From Marinobacter sp. C7 (GTDB taxonomy: Bacteria > Pseudomonadota > Gammaproteobacteria > Pseudomonadales > Oleiphilaceae): a DNA stretch of 64,000 nucleotides. Made by a program: the position numbers and the translations under genes. The stretch lies in contig NZ_JAKQZH010000003.1 in assembly GCF_022343555.1 (NCBI RefSeq), positions 124,001 to 188,000 on the forward strand, given 5' to 3'. Positions 1 to 10,337 of this stretch are shown piece after piece. Within the stretch, counting starts at the first letter, position 1. The number at the start of each line of letters is the position of its first letter. The notes under the pieces were generated by a model that was not told the origin of the DNA, did no database searches, and worked only from the letters and a program-made list of their open reading frames with translations.

Positions 1-862
1 CAAGCGTCTCCAGCCCCTGCATGATCAGGAAGGCATTGAACGGTGACAGGGCCGAGCCGGTGTTGCGCAGCGGGACCACGCGGCAGCGGCCGATGAATGC
101 TGCCTCGCCCAGAGCTTCGGTGTAGACCACGCCGTGGTAGGAGGGGTCCGGTTCGTTCAGCATCGGGAATTTGTCGGCGCTGGCTTTCCAGTCGAACTTG
201 CCGGAATCCACCACGACACCGGCTACGGTCGTGCCATGGCCGCCGATGTACTTGGTCAGGGAGTGGATCACGATGTCGGCACCGTGTTCGAAGGGACGGC
301 ACAGGAACGGCGTGGCCACCGTGTTGTCCACGATCAGCGGAATACCGTGCTTGTGGGCAATCTCGGCCCACTTCTGGATGTCCACAACGTTGCCGGCCGG
401 GTTGCCGATGGATTCGCAAAACAGGGCCCGGGTCTGGTCGTCGATGGCATTTTCGACGGCCTCGAAATCGTCGTGGGGCACCATTTTGCACTCGATGCCC
501 TGGTTGGGCAGGGAGTGGGCAAACAGGTTGTAGGTACCGCCATACAGCTGGCTCGTGCTGACGATGTTGTTGCCTACCCGGCAGATGGTCTGCAGGGCAT
601 AGGTGATGGCGGCCATGCCGGAGGCTACGGCCAGGGCGCCCACGCCCCCTTCAAGGGCTGCCATGCGCTCTTCGAGCACCGCATTGGTGGGGTTCATGAT
701 ACGGGTGTAGATGTTGCCCTGGACCTTGAGATCAAACAGATCGGCGCCGTGCTGGGTATCATCGAACGTATAGGACGTGGTCTGGTAGATCGGTGTGGTG
801 GCCGCCTTGGTGGTCGGGTCGCTCTTGAAGCCTGCGTGAAGGGCGAGAGTTTCCGGTTTCAT
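1..862 (-). CDS. metY: O-acetylhomoserine sulfhydrylase, partial (C-terminus off the window)
   Basis: PLP-dependent Cys/Met metabolism enzyme that makes homocysteine from O-acetylhomoserine and sulfide in the cytoplasm. The 287 visible codons begin [12 protein letters not shown] and read on to the window edge. Visible family blocks are PIYQTTSY, the YTRIMNPT substrate-loop motif, and the PLP-lysine block [11 protein letters not shown]. The family is normally about 425-430 residues, so roughly the last third is outside the window. The ATG at 860-862 is chosen because an AAGGA ribosome-binding site sits 8 bases upstream. The specific MetY assignment, rather than cystathionine gamma-synthase, rests on the overall N-terminal pattern and is likely but not proven. 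Confidence 0.9.
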   Translation of the reverse strand, partial: MKPETLALHAGFKSDPTTKAATTPIYQTTSYTFDDTQHGADLFDLKVQGNIYTRIMNPTNAVLEERMAALEGGVGALAVASGMAAITYALQTICRVGNNIVSTSQLYGGTYNLFAHSLPNQGIECKMVPHDDFEAVENAIDDQTRALFCESIGNPAGNVVDIQKWAEIAHKHGIPLIVDNTVATPFLCRPFEHGADIVIHSLTKYIGGHGTTVAGVVVDSGKFDWKASADKFPMLNEPDPSYHGVVYTEALGEAAFIGRCRVVPLRNTGSALSPFNAFLIMQGLETL

Positions 863-1045
863 CGCAACATTCCTTGCTGGTGGATTATTCTTGATTGGAT
901 CAGGACACCGAGTATGCCATAGGCGGGCGAACCTGAGCACAGTTCCAAACCTCATATGGTTATAAGACGACGGTTTTCGTAGCAGACAGCGGGCCTGGTC
1001 CCCGGGGGGCGCGTTCAGGAGGCGGGGGCCGATTTCTCGTTTTGC

Positions 1046-2260
1046 CTATACCAGCGCCCCGTGCACCATGGCCCGGAGTTCCTGTCTCAGTGGATAGGAC
1101 GAGGAGGGCATCAGCTGGGTCATGAAGATCATCACCATATCCTCCTGGGGGTCTACAAAGAAGTTGGTGCTGGCCAGGCCGCCCCAGCCGAACTCACCTT
1201 CAGAGCCGTTGGTCAGGGACTTGGCGACATCGGTCTTGACCGAGAACCCGAGCCCGAATCCGCTGCCCTCGTAGGGCGTCTCGCTGAACGCACCGACGGA
1301 TAGCGCGGGCAGGTCCTGGTTTCCCGGCAGGTGGTTCCGGCGCATGAACTCCAGTGTCTTCCGGCCAATAATCCGCTGGCCGCGGTATTCGCCTCCCTGG
1401 CACAGTGCCTGGGCGAAACTGTGATAGTCGTCGATGGTGGAGACCAGCCCGCCTCCACCAGAGAGGAATCTGGGGGGCTTGAGGAATCTGGAGCGGTCCG
1501 GATCGTCCTGGAGTTTCATGGTGTCGCCGGGCTGATGCAGGTAGCAGGCGGCGAAACGGTCCAGCTGGTCGGCCCGGACCTGAAAGCCGGTGTCGACCAT
1601 GCCCAGGGGCGAGAAAATGTGCTCCCGGAAGTAGTCGTCCAGAGGTTTGTCGGCGAGCAGCTGGACCAGGTAGCCCACCACATCTGTTGACACTGAATAA
1701 TTCCAGGCCGTGCCGGGGGAGAACTCCAGAGGCAGTTCAGCCAGCCGGTCCACCAATTTGTCGAGGGTCAGAATGGAGCTTCCGTCCAGCTTGAGCTTAC
1801 GGTAGGCCGCATCCACGTTGGTCCGCTCCAGGAAACCGTAGGTCAGGCCGGACGTGTGGGTCAGCAGGTCCCGGATGGTCATGGCGGAGGCGGCGGGTTC
1901 CGTTTCGAAAGCCGGGTAAGTTCCGCCTTTATAGACCCGCAGGTTGCGCCAGGACGGAATGTACTTGTGCACCGGGTCATCCAGCAGGAACCGACCCTGC
2001 TCATAAAGCTGCATCATGGCAATGGAGGTGACCGGCTTGGTCATGGAATAGATCCGGAACAGCGTATCCCGTCGTGCCGGTTTGTTGCGCTCAACATCCA
2101 TCAGGCCCTGGGCCTTCACCCAGGCGATTTCACCGTGGCGGGCTACCAGTGTCACCGTGCATGGCAATCTGCCCGGGCGAATGTACTTGTCGTCCAGGTG
2201 TTGGCCGATACGGTTCAGGCGCTCAAGTGACAGGCCGGCGACAATATTGGATGACGGCAT
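1046..2260 (-). CDS. Serine hydrolase of the class C beta-lactamase / EstB esterase fold
   Basis: Protein of 404 residues with the penicillin-binding/class C beta-lactamase fold. The nucleophile motif S-x-x-K is visible as SMTK (S72, K75), the second motif as YSV (in [13 protein letters not shown]), and a glycine-rich block ([15 protein letters not shown]) sits where the third motif lies. HTSGLTYGF is typical of the EstB/LovD-like esterases. I see no clear signal peptide, so it is probably cytoplasmic and an esterase or transesterase rather than a true beta-lactamase. The reading frame opens two codons earlier at a TTG; the ATG at 2258-2260 is preferred. It stands alone upstream of metY on the same strand. 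The substrate is unknown. Confidence 0.85.
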   Translation of the reverse strand: MPSSNIVAGLSLERLNRIGQHLDDKYIRPGRLPCTVTLVARHGEIAWVKAQGLMDVERNKPARRDTLFRIYSMTKPVTSIAMMQLYEQGRFLLDDPVHKYIPSWRNLRVYKGGTYPAFETEPAASAMTIRDLLTHTSGLTYGFLERTNVDAAYRKLKLDGSSILTLDKLVDRLAELPLEFSPGTAWNYSVSTDVVGYLVQLLADKPLDDYFREHIFSPLGMVDTGFQVRADQLDRFAACYLHQPGDTMKLQDDPDRSRFLKPPRFLSGGGGLVSTIDDYHSFAQALCQGGEYRGQRIIGRKTLEFMRRNHLPGNQDLPALSVGAFSETPYEGSGFGLGFSVKTDVAKSLTNGSEGEFGWGGLASTNFFVDPQEDMVMIFMTQLMPSSSYPLRQELRAMVHGALV

Positions 2261-2328
2261 GAACAAATCCCATGGTCAAAAAGGAAAGCTTAAGCCATTA
2301 CTGCAGATGGGAGAAGCGCAAGGAAGAG

Positions 2329-2511
2329 TCAGGCACGCCAGCGCCGATTCTGGCGGCGGGAACCTATGTTCATGGACAGGAAAATGATTGTGTAGGCCAC
2401 CAGGATAGAGCCTGAAATAAACAGCACGTGAGCGGGCTGTCCGGCGATGATGAGCACGGCAGGCAAAGTGATGGCCAGAACCACAATGAGTTCCAGGAGA
2501 ATCTTTTTCAT
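2329..2511 (-). CDS. Small two-helix membrane protein, function unknown
   Basis: A 60-residue protein with two hydrophobic stretches (about residues 5-24 and 29-48) and a basic C-terminus rich in Arg (RRQNRRWRA). It is followed upstream by a second small membrane protein of similar size and layout on the same strand. The ribosome-binding site is weak. The amino-acid composition, with two clean transmembrane segments and a positive tail, argues that it is real. I do not recognise the family. Confidence 0.55.
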   Translation of the reverse strand: MKKILLELIVVLAITLPAVLIIAGQPAHVLFISGSILVAYTIIFLSMNIGSRRQNRRWRA

Positions 2512-2595
2512 GTCGCTAATGGGGTATACCGGTGAAAAGGCCCGAGATTGTACCCCGAGGCCAGCCCGACGCCACTGAGACTTTGGAATAAGGGC

Positions 2596-2793
2596 TCAGT
2601 CTTCCTCGTCGCCAGATGGTCGCGCTTGTGCCCGGAGATAATCCTTGATGGAGCCAGAGAAGAAAATGGCCACATACAGCAGAAACAGCCCGATGGAGAT
2701 CGACAGCATTTTCAGGTCAAAACCGGAGAATACCAGGGTAGCGGCCAGAATGACGATGGTAAGGAAAGCCGCCTCTGCGGGCGATGTTTTCAT
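2596..2793 (-). CDS. Small two-helix membrane protein, function unknown
   Basis: A 65-residue protein with two hydrophobic segments (about residues 8-24 and 28-47) and a charged tail ending in DEED. It resembles the neighbouring 60-residue membrane protein in layout (two helices, soluble C-tail), so the pair may be diverged relatives or simply co-transcribed. No ribosome-binding site stands out. I do not recognise the family. Confidence 0.55.
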   Translation of the reverse strand: MKTSPAEAAFLTIVILAATLVFSGFDLKMLSISIGLFLLYVAIFFSGSIKDYLRAQARPSGDEED

Positions 2794-2951
2794 GCAGGCT
2801 GGATGCCCCCATCCGGATGTCGGGATTGCTCCGCTAATGATAGGGCAATTGGCCCGGGGGGATTGTCAAAGGTTGTATAAGGGATGTGCAATTTCGCAAA
2901 ATGCTGTCGCACGTCAGCCAATAGATTCTGGTGTGGAGCGGGGGAGTGACC

Positions 2952-2986
2952 AAAAAAAAGGGCCGCGACCGGAATCGCAACCCTTT
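2952..2986 (-). terminator. Rho-independent terminator of tRNA-Met
   Basis: On the minus strand, just after the tRNA, AAAGGGTTGCGA pairs with TCGCGGCCCTTT (12 bp with two G-U pairs, loop TTCCGG). An unbroken run of T follows. Position and structure fit the terminator of the upstream tRNA gene. Confidence 0.8.
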
Positions 2987-2994
2987 CTGAATAC

Positions 2995-3071
2995 TGGTAG
3001 CAAGGGGCGGAGTCGAACCGCCGACCCCAGCATTATGAGTGCTGTGCTCTAACCAACTGAGCTACCTTGCC
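2995..3071 (-). tRNA. tRNA-Met (CAT anticodon, elongator type)
   Basis: 77-base cloverleaf including encoded CCA. The acceptor stem GGCAAGG pairs with CCTTGCT (first pair G-U). The D-arm is AGCTCAGTTGGTTAGAGC, the anticodon loop is CTCATAA with CAT, and the T-arm has GGTTCGACTCC. The first acceptor pair is a G-U pair rather than the mismatch of initiator tRNA, which supports elongator Met. An Ile2 tRNA with a modified C34 also carries CAT and cannot be fully excluded by eye. Confidence 0.93.
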
Positions 3072-3163
3072 ATTTCGCTTCGGGATACGCCCCAAACGAG
3101 GCGCGTATTTTCAGTATTCCGGCTTGTCCTGTCAAGGCCCTGAACCGGAATTTTCCCTAAAAA

Positions 3164-4255
3164 TTACACGTTGAAACGGAAGTGGATGACATCTCCATCC
3201 TGGACAATGTAGTCCTTGCCTTCCAGACGCCATTTTCCGGCATCCTTGGCGCCCTGTTCGCCGTTGTACTGGACGAAATCGTCGTAGCTCACCACCTCGG
3301 CGCGGATGAAGCCACGCTCGAAGTCGGTGTGGATGACGCCGGCGGCCTGAGGAGCGGTGGCGCCAATCTTGACCGTCCAGGCGCGGACCTCCTTTACACC
3401 GGCGGTGAAGTAGGTCTGCAGGCCCAGGAGGTTGTAACCCGCGCGGATGACGCGGTCCAGGCCCGGCTCTTCCATGCCCATCTCGTCGAGGAACATGGCT
3501 TTCTCGTCGTCTTCCAGTTCGGAGATCTCGGCTTCCAGCTTGTTGCAGATGGGTACCACGACGGCGTTTTCAGCTTCGGCGATCTTGCGCACGGTATCCA
3601 GGTGCGGGTTGTTCTCGAAGCCGTCTTCATTGACGTTGGCAATGTACATGGTGGGCTTTACCGTGAGCAGGCACAGTTCCCGGATCAGGGCCATCTGGTC
3701 CTTGTCCAGGTTCATGCTGCGCACAGGTTTACCCTCGTTCAGCACCGGCAGCAGCGTCTCGAACATCGCCAGCTGGGCCTTGGCGTCCTTGTCGCCACTC
3801 TTGGCGACGCGCTGTACCCGCTTGATGGCTTTCTCCACGGTTTCCAGGTCGGCCAGGGCCAGTTCGGTGTTGATCACCTCGATGTCCGAGGCCGGGTCCA
3901 CCTTGTTGGCCACGTGAATAACGTTGCCGTCCTCAAAGCAGCGGACCACGTGGGCGATGGCGTCGGTCTGGCGGATGTTGGCCAGGAACTGGTTACCGAG
4001 GCCTTCGCCCTTGGAGGCGCCTTCGACCAGTCCGGCGATGTCCACGAATTCCATGGCGGTCGGTACGACGCGCTCGGGTTTCACAATCTCGGCCAGCTTG
4101 TTCAGGCGCGGATCCGGCATGGGGACCACGCCGGCATTCGGCTCGATGGTGCAGAACGGGAAGTTTTCGGCGCCGATACCGGATTTGGTCAACGCGTTGA
4201 ACAGGGTGGATTTGCCGACGTTGGGAAGGCCGACGATGCCGCAGTTAAATCCCAT
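3164..4255 (-). CDS. ychF: Ribosome-binding ATPase YchF
   Basis: A 363-residue OBG-family P-loop protein that binds the ribosome and, unlike its relatives, prefers ATP. The G1 motif [11 protein letters not shown] is at residues 8-18, DIAG is the Walker B/G3 block, and NKLE replaces the GTP-specific NKxD, as expected for YchF. The C-terminal TGS-like region ([20 protein letters not shown]) ends in FRFNV. It has full family length. It lies downstream of pth on the same strand, the usual pth-ychF pairing, with 83 bases between them. The function is inferred from the family and the match is very clear. Confidence 0.97.
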   Translation of the reverse strand: MGFNCGIVGLPNVGKSTLFNALTKSGIGAENFPFCTIEPNAGVVPMPDPRLNKLAEIVKPERVVPTAMEFVDIAGLVEGASKGEGLGNQFLANIRQTDAIAHVVRCFEDGNVIHVANKVDPASDIEVINTELALADLETVEKAIKRVQRVAKSGDKDAKAQLAMFETLLPVLNEGKPVRSMNLDKDQMALIRELCLLTVKPTMYIANVNEDGFENNPHLDTVRKIAEAENAVVVPICNKLEAEISELEDDEKAMFLDEMGMEEPGLDRVIRAGYNLLGLQTYFTAGVKEVRAWTVKIGATAPQAAGVIHTDFERGFIRAEVVSYDDFVQYNGEQGAKDAGKWRLEGKDYIVQDGDVIHFRFNV

Positions 4256-4338
4256 GGAATGCCTCTGCTGGTACTGAAAATTTGGGGCGGATTATACCGG
4301 TGTATCGGTAAGGGTGCGAGTAAGGGGTTGTGCCTTGA

Positions 4339-4929
4339 TCAGGGCAGGGGTTTGAAGCTGTGCAGGCGGTTCATGGCAGCGGCAAGCTTGCCATTCGCGG
4401 CGTTCGGAAGTACCCGCATGATTTCGTCAAACACCGCGTTGAGCTGTTCGGTTTCCTGCTTGCCCAGCCGGCCGAGGACAAAGCCTGTGACCTTGCGGCT
4501 GTCACCGGGATGACCAATGCCAAGGCGCAGGCGCTGGAAGCTGTTGGTGCCGAGGTGGGCGATGGTGTCGCGAAGGCCGTTGTGGCCACCGTGGCCGCCA
4601 CCTTTCTTGAGCTTCGCGGTACCGGCGGGGAGGTCGAGCTCATCGTGCGCGACCAGGATCTTTTCCGGGGGAATCTTGAAAAAGTCCGCCAGTGCCTTGA
4701 TGGCGAGGCCGCTACGGTTCATGAACGTGCTGGGGTTCAGCAGATGCAGGTCGAGTCCCTGCCACTGGATGCGGGCGTAGAGCCCGTGGTATTTCTTATC
4801 AGGGCGTAGCGTCTGGCCCGCATCGCGGGCCAGCGCTTCGACGAACAGGGCGCCGGCGTTGTGGCGGGTATTCTCGTAGTCAGGGCCGGGATTACCCAGT
4901 CCGACCACCATGACAATATCCTGTGCCAT
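4339..4929 (-). CDS. pth: Peptidyl-tRNA hydrolase
   Basis: A 196-residue esterase that frees peptides from prematurely released peptidyl-tRNA. The N-terminus shows [19 protein letters not shown] with the catalytic His at 23. The block [12 protein letters not shown] holds the conserved Asp, and [14 protein letters not shown] is the tRNA-binding loop. Length is normal. It follows rplY by 21 bases and precedes ychF, a very common gammaproteobacterial order, so it is probably co-transcribed from rplY or prs. Confidence 0.97.
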   Translation of the reverse strand: MAQDIVMVVGLGNPGPDYENTRHNAGALFVEALARDAGQTLRPDKKYHGLYARIQWQGLDLHLLNPSTFMNRSGLAIKALADFFKIPPEKILVAHDELDLPAGTAKLKKGGGHGGHNGLRDTIAHLGTNSFQRLRLGIGHPGDSRKVTGFVLGRLGKQETEQLNAVFDEIMRVLPNAANGKLAAAMNRLHSFKPLP

Positions 4930-4950
4930 TCGCCGTTGCCCCCGGAGTGA

Positions 4951-5595
4951 TTACTCCTCGCCGCCTTCTTCTTCGCCTTCCTCGCCTTCCTCGGCTTCGT
5001 CAACCTTGGCGCCGCGAGGCTTGTGGATAGCCACAACCGGCAGGTCGTGGTCCTCGCCCTGCAGCAGAGCGGCGATCTTGACGCCTTCCGGCAGTTTGAG
5101 GTCGCTCAGGTGCACAACCTGGTCCATTTCGACAGTCGTCATGTCGACTTCGATGAACTCAGGCAGGTTCTGCGGCAGGCAGATCACTTCTACTTCGTTG
5201 ATCTGGTGGTTGGCAACGCCGCCGTGCAGTTTGATAGCCGGAGCGCTGTCTTCGTTGACGAAGTGCAGCGGTACGTTGACGTGGATCTCGTGGTCCTTGT
5301 CGACACGCAGGAAGTCGGCGTGGGTCAGGATCGGCTTGTACGGATGACGCTGCAGATCCTTCAGGATCACGCTTTCTTTCTTGCCGTTCAGTTCAACGGT
5401 CAGAACGTGAGAGAAGAAGGCTTCGTTTTCCAGGGCCTTTTTCAGCTCGTTGTGCCAGATGGCAACCGGAGTCGCATCTTTGCCGCCACCGTAGATGATG
5501 GCCGGGATTTTACGCTCCTCGCGACGCAGGCGGCGGCTCGCACCTTTCCCCTGGTCGTCACGAGGAAATGCTTCGATTACAAATTCCTGAGACAT
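4951..5595 (-). CDS. rplY: 50S ribosomal protein bL25, long CTC form
   Basis: A 214-residue protein that binds 5S rRNA. It has the L25 domain (GKGASRRLRREERKIPAIIYGG, DLQRHPYKPILTHADFLRV) followed by the beta-rich C-terminal CTC domain and a very acidic Glu-rich tail. The frame opens upstream at 5616. The ATG at 5593-5595 (MSQEFVIEA) is preferred because GAGGT lies just ahead of it, inside the longer version. It is followed by pth. A GC-rich hairpin separates it from prs. Confidence 0.95.
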   Translation of the reverse strand: MSQEFVIEAFPRDDQGKGASRRLRREERKIPAIIYGGGKDATPVAIWHNELKKALENEAFFSHVLTVELNGKKESVILKDLQRHPYKPILTHADFLRVDKDHEIHVNVPLHFVNEDSAPAIKLHGGVANHQINEVEVICLPQNLPEFIEVDMTTVEMDQVVHLSDLKLPEGVKIAALLQGEDHDLPVVAIHKPRGAKVDEAEEGEEGEEEGGEE

Positions 5596-5696
5596 GGTTC
5601 TTACCTCAATCGTCATCTGAGCGGCCCGCGACCAGGCTCGGAACAGATGATGTTTCTGATGAAGCCGGGGGTTTCTGTCCCCGACTGACGAAAAGA

Positions 5697-5722
5697 GTCG
5701 GGAGCCCGAAGGGGCTCCCGAC
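5697..5722 (-). terminator. Hairpin between prs and rplY (terminator or attenuator)
   Basis: Perfect 11-bp inverted repeat GTCGGGAGCCC / GGGCTCCCGAC around a 4-base loop. On the minus strand it is followed by TCTTTTC. This is a reasonable rho-independent terminator for prs, possibly leaky given the short broken U-tract and the nearby rplY gene. Confidence 0.7.
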
Positions 5723-5766
5723 CCGAAAACTGCTTTATTGGTCTGAGGTTACGGCGCCTGGCCGGC

Positions 5767-6717
5767 TCAGACGTTCTCGAACATGGCGCTGATGGACTCT
5801 TCGTTGCTCACGCGACGAATGGATTCGGCGAGCAGTCCGGCCATATTGAGGACGCGGATTCTATCACAATTGCGAACTTTGTCATCCACCGGAATGGTGT
5901 CGCAGACCACCAGTTCGTCCAGCGTAGAGGCGTTGATGTTGTCGATCGCCGGTCCGGACAGAACAGGGTGGGTGATGTAGGCAATGACCTTCGCGGCACC
6001 GTGTTCCTTCAGTGCGTTAGCCGCCTTGCACAGGGTGCCTGCGGTGTCGATGATGTCGTCCACGAGGATGCAGGTCTTGTCCTTCACATCACCGATGATG
6101 TGCATGACCTGGGAAACGTTGGCCTTCGGGCGACGTTTGTCGATGATCGCCAGATCGGCGTCATCCAGGCGCTTGGCCACGGCGCGGGCGCGAACCACGC
6201 CGCCGACGTCCGGCGACACCACCACAAAATTCTCGAAACGCTGCTTCTCGATGTCTTCGAGCATCACAGGAGTGGCGTAGATGTTGTCCACCGGGATGTC
6301 GAAGAACCCCTGAATCTGGTCCGCGTGCAGGTCCACGGTCAGTACACGATCCACGCCGATGCTGGAGATCATGTCGGCAACGACCTTGGCGCTGATGGCA
6401 ACCCGGCTGGAGCGAACGCGGCGATCCTGGCGAGCGTAACCGTAGTAGGGAATAACCGCGGTGATGCGTGTGGCGGAGGCGCGACGCAGGGCGTCAGCCA
6501 TCACGATCAGTTCCATCAGGTTATCGTTGGTGGGGTAGCAGGTAGGCTGGATGATGAAAACATCATGGCCCCGGACATTCTCATTGATCTCGACGGTGGT
6601 TTCCCCGTCGCTGAAACGGCCTACGGTGGCCTGACCCATGGGAATGTGAAGTTTCTTGGCAATATCCTGGGCAAGGGCCGGGTTGGCATTGCCAGCGAAA
6701 ATCATCAGTTTGGACAC
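5767..6717 (-). CDS. prs: Ribose-phosphate pyrophosphokinase
   Basis: A 316-residue PRPP synthase that transfers pyrophosphate from ATP to ribose 5-phosphate for nucleotide, His, Trp and NAD synthesis. Visible landmarks are [10 protein letters not shown] at the N-terminus, the flexible-loop block [10 protein letters not shown], the metal-binding [11 protein letters not shown], and the PRPP-binding [13 protein letters not shown]. The frame stays open back through the tRNA-Gln gene. The start is set at GTG 6715-6717 (VSKLMIF...) because AAGGA sits 7 bases upstream and this gives the family length. It lies in the conserved order lolB-ispE-tRNA-prs. Confidence 0.96.
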   Translation of the reverse strand: MSKLMIFAGNANPALAQDIAKKLHIPMGQATVGRFSDGETTVEINENVRGHDVFIIQPTCYPTNDNLMELIVMADALRRASATRITAVIPYYGYARQDRRVRSSRVAISAKVVADMISSIGVDRVLTVDLHADQIQGFFDIPVDNIYATPVMLEDIEKQRFENFVVVSPDVGGVVRARAVAKRLDDADLAIIDKRRPKANVSQVMHIIGDVKDKTCILVDDIIDTAGTLCKAANALKEHGAAKVIAYITHPVLSGPAIDNINASTLDELVVCDTIPVDDKVRNCDRIRVLNMAGLLAESIRRVSNEESISAMFENV

Positions 6718-6769
6718 GACAGCATCCTTCTCAGTATCGGCGTTTGATTCAGAAGAAGCGGGAGAAAGG

Positions 6770-6844
6770 TGGCTGGGGTGGCAGGATTCGAACCTGCGCA
6801 TGACGGGATCAAAACCCGTTGCCTTACCACTTGGCGACACCCCA
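6770..6844 (-). tRNA. tRNA-Gln (TTG anticodon)
   Basis: 75-base cloverleaf with encoded CCA. The acceptor stem TGGGGTG pairs with CACCCCA. The weak U1-A72 pair is a glutaminyl-tRNA identity feature, the anticodon is TTG in GTTTTGATC, and the T-arm is GGTTCGAATCC. It sits between ispE and prs, a conserved gammaproteobacterial position. Confidence 0.95.
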
Positions 6845-6863
6845 GTATCGTGCTTTTTTGGCA

Positions 6864-7727
6864 TCATTTCAGCTCTGTCAGCTTTTGGTGAAGAGGCGAT
6901 ATGTTCACCCCTTTAGCTACGAACCCCGTGATGCCGGAGGGTTTGCTTTCCCAGATAATCCGGGCTGCGGATTCTGTCGGGAAACGTCCAAAAATGCAAG
7001 CCCCGGTTCCGGTTAATCTTGCAGGTCCGAATTGTGAAAGCCATTCCAGGCTCTGGTTAACCTCAGGATACAGTTTACGAACTACATCCTCACAGTCGTT
7101 TCGGTACCTCGAGGCGTCTCCCTCAAAAGCGGGCGCTATTTTGATTTTTGGGGTGTCCCTTGTCAACCCTTCTTCGGAAAAAATCTTTCCGGTGTTGATG
7201 TTGCAGGCGGGCTTGATCACAACAAACCAGTCTTCCGGCGGGTTCACGGGGGTCAGTTTTTCGCCTACGCCTTCTCCAAAGGCGGAGTGGCCGCGGACGA
7301 ACACGGGTACGTCGGCCCCGAGGCTGAGGCCGATCTCAGCCAGTTCATCAAGGCTGAGGTCCATCTGCCACAGATAGTTGAGTCCCAGCAGGGTGGTGGC
7401 GGCGTTGGAGCTTCCGCCGCCCAGGCCGCCCCCCATCGGGAGGCGTTTGAACAGTTTGATGGTGACGCCGGGCAGCTCTGTGGTGGTTCGGGCTTCCAGG
7501 GCCCGGGCTGCGCGGATAATCAGATTGTCTTTGTCCGGCACTCCCGGCACGGATTCGGCAAGTCGGATGCCCGGTTGGTCGGGGGTCAGGTCAAAGCGGA
7601 TCTCGTCGCCGTAGTCCAGAAACTGGAACAGCGTCTGGAGTTCGTGATAGCCATCTGGCCGGCGGCCGACGATGTGCAGGAACAGGTTGAGCTTGGCCGG
7701 CGAGGGCAGGGTGATGGAGGTTCTCAT
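6864..7727 (-). CDS. ispE: 4-diphosphocytidyl-2-C-methyl-D-erythritol kinase
   Basis: A 287-residue GHMP kinase, fourth step of the MEP isoprenoid pathway. The N-terminus [20 protein letters not shown] is diagnostic, and the ATP-binding glycine-rich block [18 protein letters not shown] follows. The frame is open well upstream. The ATG at 7725-7727 is chosen because it overlaps the lolB stop (ATGA) and places the conserved SPAKLN block next to the N-terminus. The preceding gene is lolB and the following feature is tRNA-Gln. Confidence 0.96.
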   Translation of the reverse strand: MRTSITLPSPAKLNLFLHIVGRRPDGYHELQTLFQFLDYGDEIRFDLTPDQPGIRLAESVPGVPDKDNLIIRAARALEARTTTELPGVTIKLFKRLPMGGGLGGGSSNAATTLLGLNYLWQMDLSLDELAEIGLSLGADVPVFVRGHSAFGEGVGEKLTPVNPPEDWFVVIKPACNINTGKIFSEEGLTRDTPKIKIAPAFEGDASRYRNDCEDVVRKLYPEVNQSLEWLSQFGPARLTGTGACIFGRFPTESAARIIWESKPSGITGFVAKGVNISPLHQKLTELK

Positions 7728-8368
7728 GGTCTGTTCCCGAGGTTCCGCCACTGGCCGATTACCATTCGCACCCGCTTCTCGCCTTTCAGGGCCGTGATCC
7801 GGGCGGGCAGTGCCGGATACCCATCCAGGAAGTTCTGCCAGCGGTCGTAACGGATCTCCCATCCGGACTGGCGGATGATGGCCAGTTGTTCCTGTTCGTC
7901 GAACAGGAGCCGGAAGTTCCCCCCGGGGGCGGGCAGGCCACGTATCCACCACACGAGGTTTTCAATGGGCAGTTGCCAGCCGGTGGCGGCCTGAACGAGT
8001 TCCTCGGGGTTACTGGAGCGGTAGCTGTCACCGTTGGGCAGCGTCAGTTCGATGAAACCGGGTACCCCTCGCAGAGAGGTGCTGCCCATACCCAGAAATG
8101 AAGAGGACAACGCGAGGTCATAGGCCTCGCCATTCTGGATCCAGTGATTGATCAGGGCAGTACCGCTGTCCGATGGCTGGCGGACGGCCAGCTTGCCCGA
8201 GAGTTCCCATTGATCGAACTGGCCCAGCTGGCGGCTTCTGTCGGCCCAGCCGGCCGGTGGCTGGTCGGTCATGCCTTCCGGCAAGGGCTGCAGCTGAATG
8301 GTGGTACAGGCTTGCAGCAGGGTGATCAGGGCGAGGACCGGGGCAAGTCTTGCTCCAGGGATCATCAT
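7724..8368 (-). CDS. lolB: Outer-membrane lipoprotein receptor LolB
   Basis: A 214-residue lipoprotein that accepts lipoproteins from LolA and inserts them in the outer membrane. The signal peptide ends in the lipobox LQAC, so Cys21 is the lipidated residue. Family blocks include [11 protein letters not shown] and WWIRGLPAP. It overlaps the upstream TPR lipoprotein and downstream ispE genes by 4 bases each, so translation is probably coupled. Methionines 1 and 2 are adjacent and either could start the protein. Confidence 0.93.
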   Translation of the reverse strand: MMIPGARLAPVLALITLLQACTTIQLQPLPEGMTDQPPAGWADRSRQLGQFDQWELSGKLAVRQPSDSGTALINHWIQNGEAYDLALSSSFLGMGSTSLRGVPGFIELTLPNGDSYRSSNPEELVQAATGWQLPIENLVWWIRGLPAPGGNFRLLFDEQEQLAIIRQSGWEIRYDRWQNFLDGYPALPARITALKGEKRVRMVIGQWRNLGNRP

Positions 8369-10116
8369 TGCGTCCCGTCACCGGTCAGCCGTTGTATGGT
8401 TTCGCGCAGGATCTCGTGTTCCGGATCCTGGTCCAGGCCCTCCTGCCAGACGATGCGGGCCTGCTCTTCCGCCCCGGCCATCCAGAGCGCCTCGCCGTAA
8501 TGGGCGGCCACCTCCGGGTCCGGGTATGCCTCCCATGCCTGTTTCAGGTATTCGAGTGCGGGCTGGAGTTGTCCCTGCTGGAACAGCACCCAGCCCATGC
8601 TGTCGAGGATGGCGGGATTCTCCGGATCCAGTTGCAGGGCGCGCTCGATGTACTTGCGGGCCTCTCCCAGCCGGTCGGTGCGGGTTGTGAGGATGTAACC
8701 CAGCGCATTCAGTGCGACCGCGTTTTCCGGCTCGGCTGCGATGATCCTGCGCAGATCATCTTCGGCCTTGTCCGGCTGGTCCATGGCGTCATAGAGCATG
8801 GCGCGCGCATAGCGCACCTGGACATTTTCCGGGAACTGGTCCAGGGCATTGGTGGCAGACTCGAGGGCCTGTTGCTGGCGGTTCTCATCCAGAAGCAGGT
8901 TGACTTCGAGTAGCCAGAAATTCTCGGCCTGCTTGGGGTGCGCCTCCCTCATGCTGCGAATATGGTCAAGCGCCTCTTTCAGGCGACCTTCCTGTGCCAG
9001 CAGGGCGCTGGAGCGGGCCAGGGCGGGGAAGTAGTAGTTGCCCTGGGCCACACTTTGATAGTAGCCGATGGCCTGCTCGGTGTTGTCTGCCTGGTCCTCG
9101 ATCCGGCCCAGATAGTAGTTGGCTTCGTTGACGTGGTGTCCCTGCTCGATGAGCTGGGTCAGTTCCGTGCGTGCCAGTTCGAGTTGGCCATTCTCCAGGG
9201 CCACCAGAGCATGGGAAAGCCTCAGTCCGGGAATTTCCGGGTAGCGATTGACCAGCCGGTTGAATTCATCCTGTGCAGCCTGCAGCTCGCCTTCGTTAAT
9301 GAGCATCCTCCCGTAGAGTGTGCCCATCTGCCGATTGGCCGGAAAGCGACGGGTATTCACCAGCATGTAGTCCAGTGCCTGCCGTTTTTCGCCGGTTTCG
9401 TACAGCAGGTCACCCTTCAGTACGATGGCTGGCTGGAAGTTCTCATGGTTCTCCAGTAACGGCTCGAGGCGGGCGAGGGCCTCTTGGGGCTGCCCGGAAA
9501 CTTTCATCAGCAGGGCGATGCTGTATTCCAGTTCGGGGCTGTCCGGGTGGCGTTCGGCCAGCTGCTGGTAAAGGGTGAGCAGTTCCTGCTGTTGTTCCGG
9601 TGGCATATTGCCCGCGACGATCGCCAGGCTGTCAAAGTCTGCGTCACCGCCCTGATCCATGATCGTTTCCATATGGTCGAGGGCAGTTTTCAAATCGTTG
9701 CGTTTTACCGCCTGGATTGCGGAGACCCGGTGGGCCTGCGTACTCTCGGGGTTCACTTCGAGCCAGAGTTCCGCCAGTTGGGTCTGCGCGTTATCGCCGT
9801 TGAGGGACTGGGCGATTCGCATGGCTCGCTCAATGACCCCTTCATCCCGGGATTGCTTCGCGGCTTTGAGGTAATGGACCAGAGTGACGTCGTAACGGCC
9901 GCGCTGGGCAGCGATCTCGCCGCTCAAAAGGAGGTACAGGACCTCCGGCTCGAAATCTGCGTATTCGATCGGCTGTTTCGCAGGCTCGGTCTGAGTCGTT
10001 TCGGGCTGCTGCGCGGGAGCTTGCTCCTCGGTTCCGGTCAGGCTGGCGCAGCCAGGGACAATAATGAGGGTGGCGCCCATCAGGCAGGTGGCCAAAAACG
10101 GTGCGGATTTATGCAT
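8365..10116 (-). CDS. TPR-repeat lipoprotein
   Basis: A 583-residue protein with a lipoprotein signal (lipobox VPGC, Cys23), a Gln/Glu/Thr-rich linker, then TPR-type helical repeats over most of the length. A clear repeat near the C-terminus is ALNALGYILTTRTDRLGEA, followed by ERALQLDPENPAILDSMGWV. Such proteins are commonly found immediately upstream of lolB and probably act as an envelope scaffold. No enzyme motif is present. It starts the minus-strand operon. The 221-base gap to hemA is divergent; it contains a TATAAT at 10198-10203 without a convincing -35 element. Confidence 0.9.
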   Translation of the reverse strand: MHKSAPFLATCLMGATLIIVPGCASLTGTEEQAPAQQPETTQTEPAKQPIEYADFEPEVLYLLLSGEIAAQRGRYDVTLVHYLKAAKQSRDEGVIERAMRIAQSLNGDNAQTQLAELWLEVNPESTQAHRVSAIQAVKRNDLKTALDHMETIMDQGGDADFDSLAIVAGNMPPEQQQELLTLYQQLAERHPDSPELEYSIALLMKVSGQPQEALARLEPLLENHENFQPAIVLKGDLLYETGEKRQALDYMLVNTRRFPANRQMGTLYGRMLINEGELQAAQDEFNRLVNRYPEIPGLRLSHALVALENGQLELARTELTQLIEQGHHVNEANYYLGRIEDQADNTEQAIGYYQSVAQGNYYFPALARSSALLAQEGRLKEALDHIRSMREAHPKQAENFWLLEVNLLLDENRQQQALESATNALDQFPENVQVRYARAMLYDAMDQPDKAEDDLRRIIAAEPENAVALNALGYILTTRTDRLGEARKYIERALQLDPENPAILDSMGWVLFQQGQLQPALEYLKQAWEAYPDPEVAAHYGEALWMAGAEEQARIVWQEGLDQDPEHEILRETIQRLTGDGTQ

Positions 10117-10337
10117 GCAACTTCCCGTTACTTGTCAACGACACATCAGAATGACCTGAACTTGAGGCAGATCGGGTCCCGGCCTTCACCGAGCCCCTAT
10201 AATGGCATAAGCATCTGATCTTGCCCAACCTGTCCGCACTTGCCGAAGATTGGCGGCTTTCGGGTGGCAGGTCCGGGCAGTGACAGTTAAAATGTCGGCA
10301 ATATATCCTTTATTGGCACGGGGTTTTTTCGCTCGAA

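Noticed and set aside
3182..4513. A 443-codon plus-strand frame opposite ychF
   Set aside because: Shadow of a highly conserved gene.
6718..6867. N-terminal extension of prs through the tRNA-Gln gene
   Set aside because: The extension is tRNA sequence read as protein; the GTG at 6717 has a proper ribosome-binding site and gives the family length.
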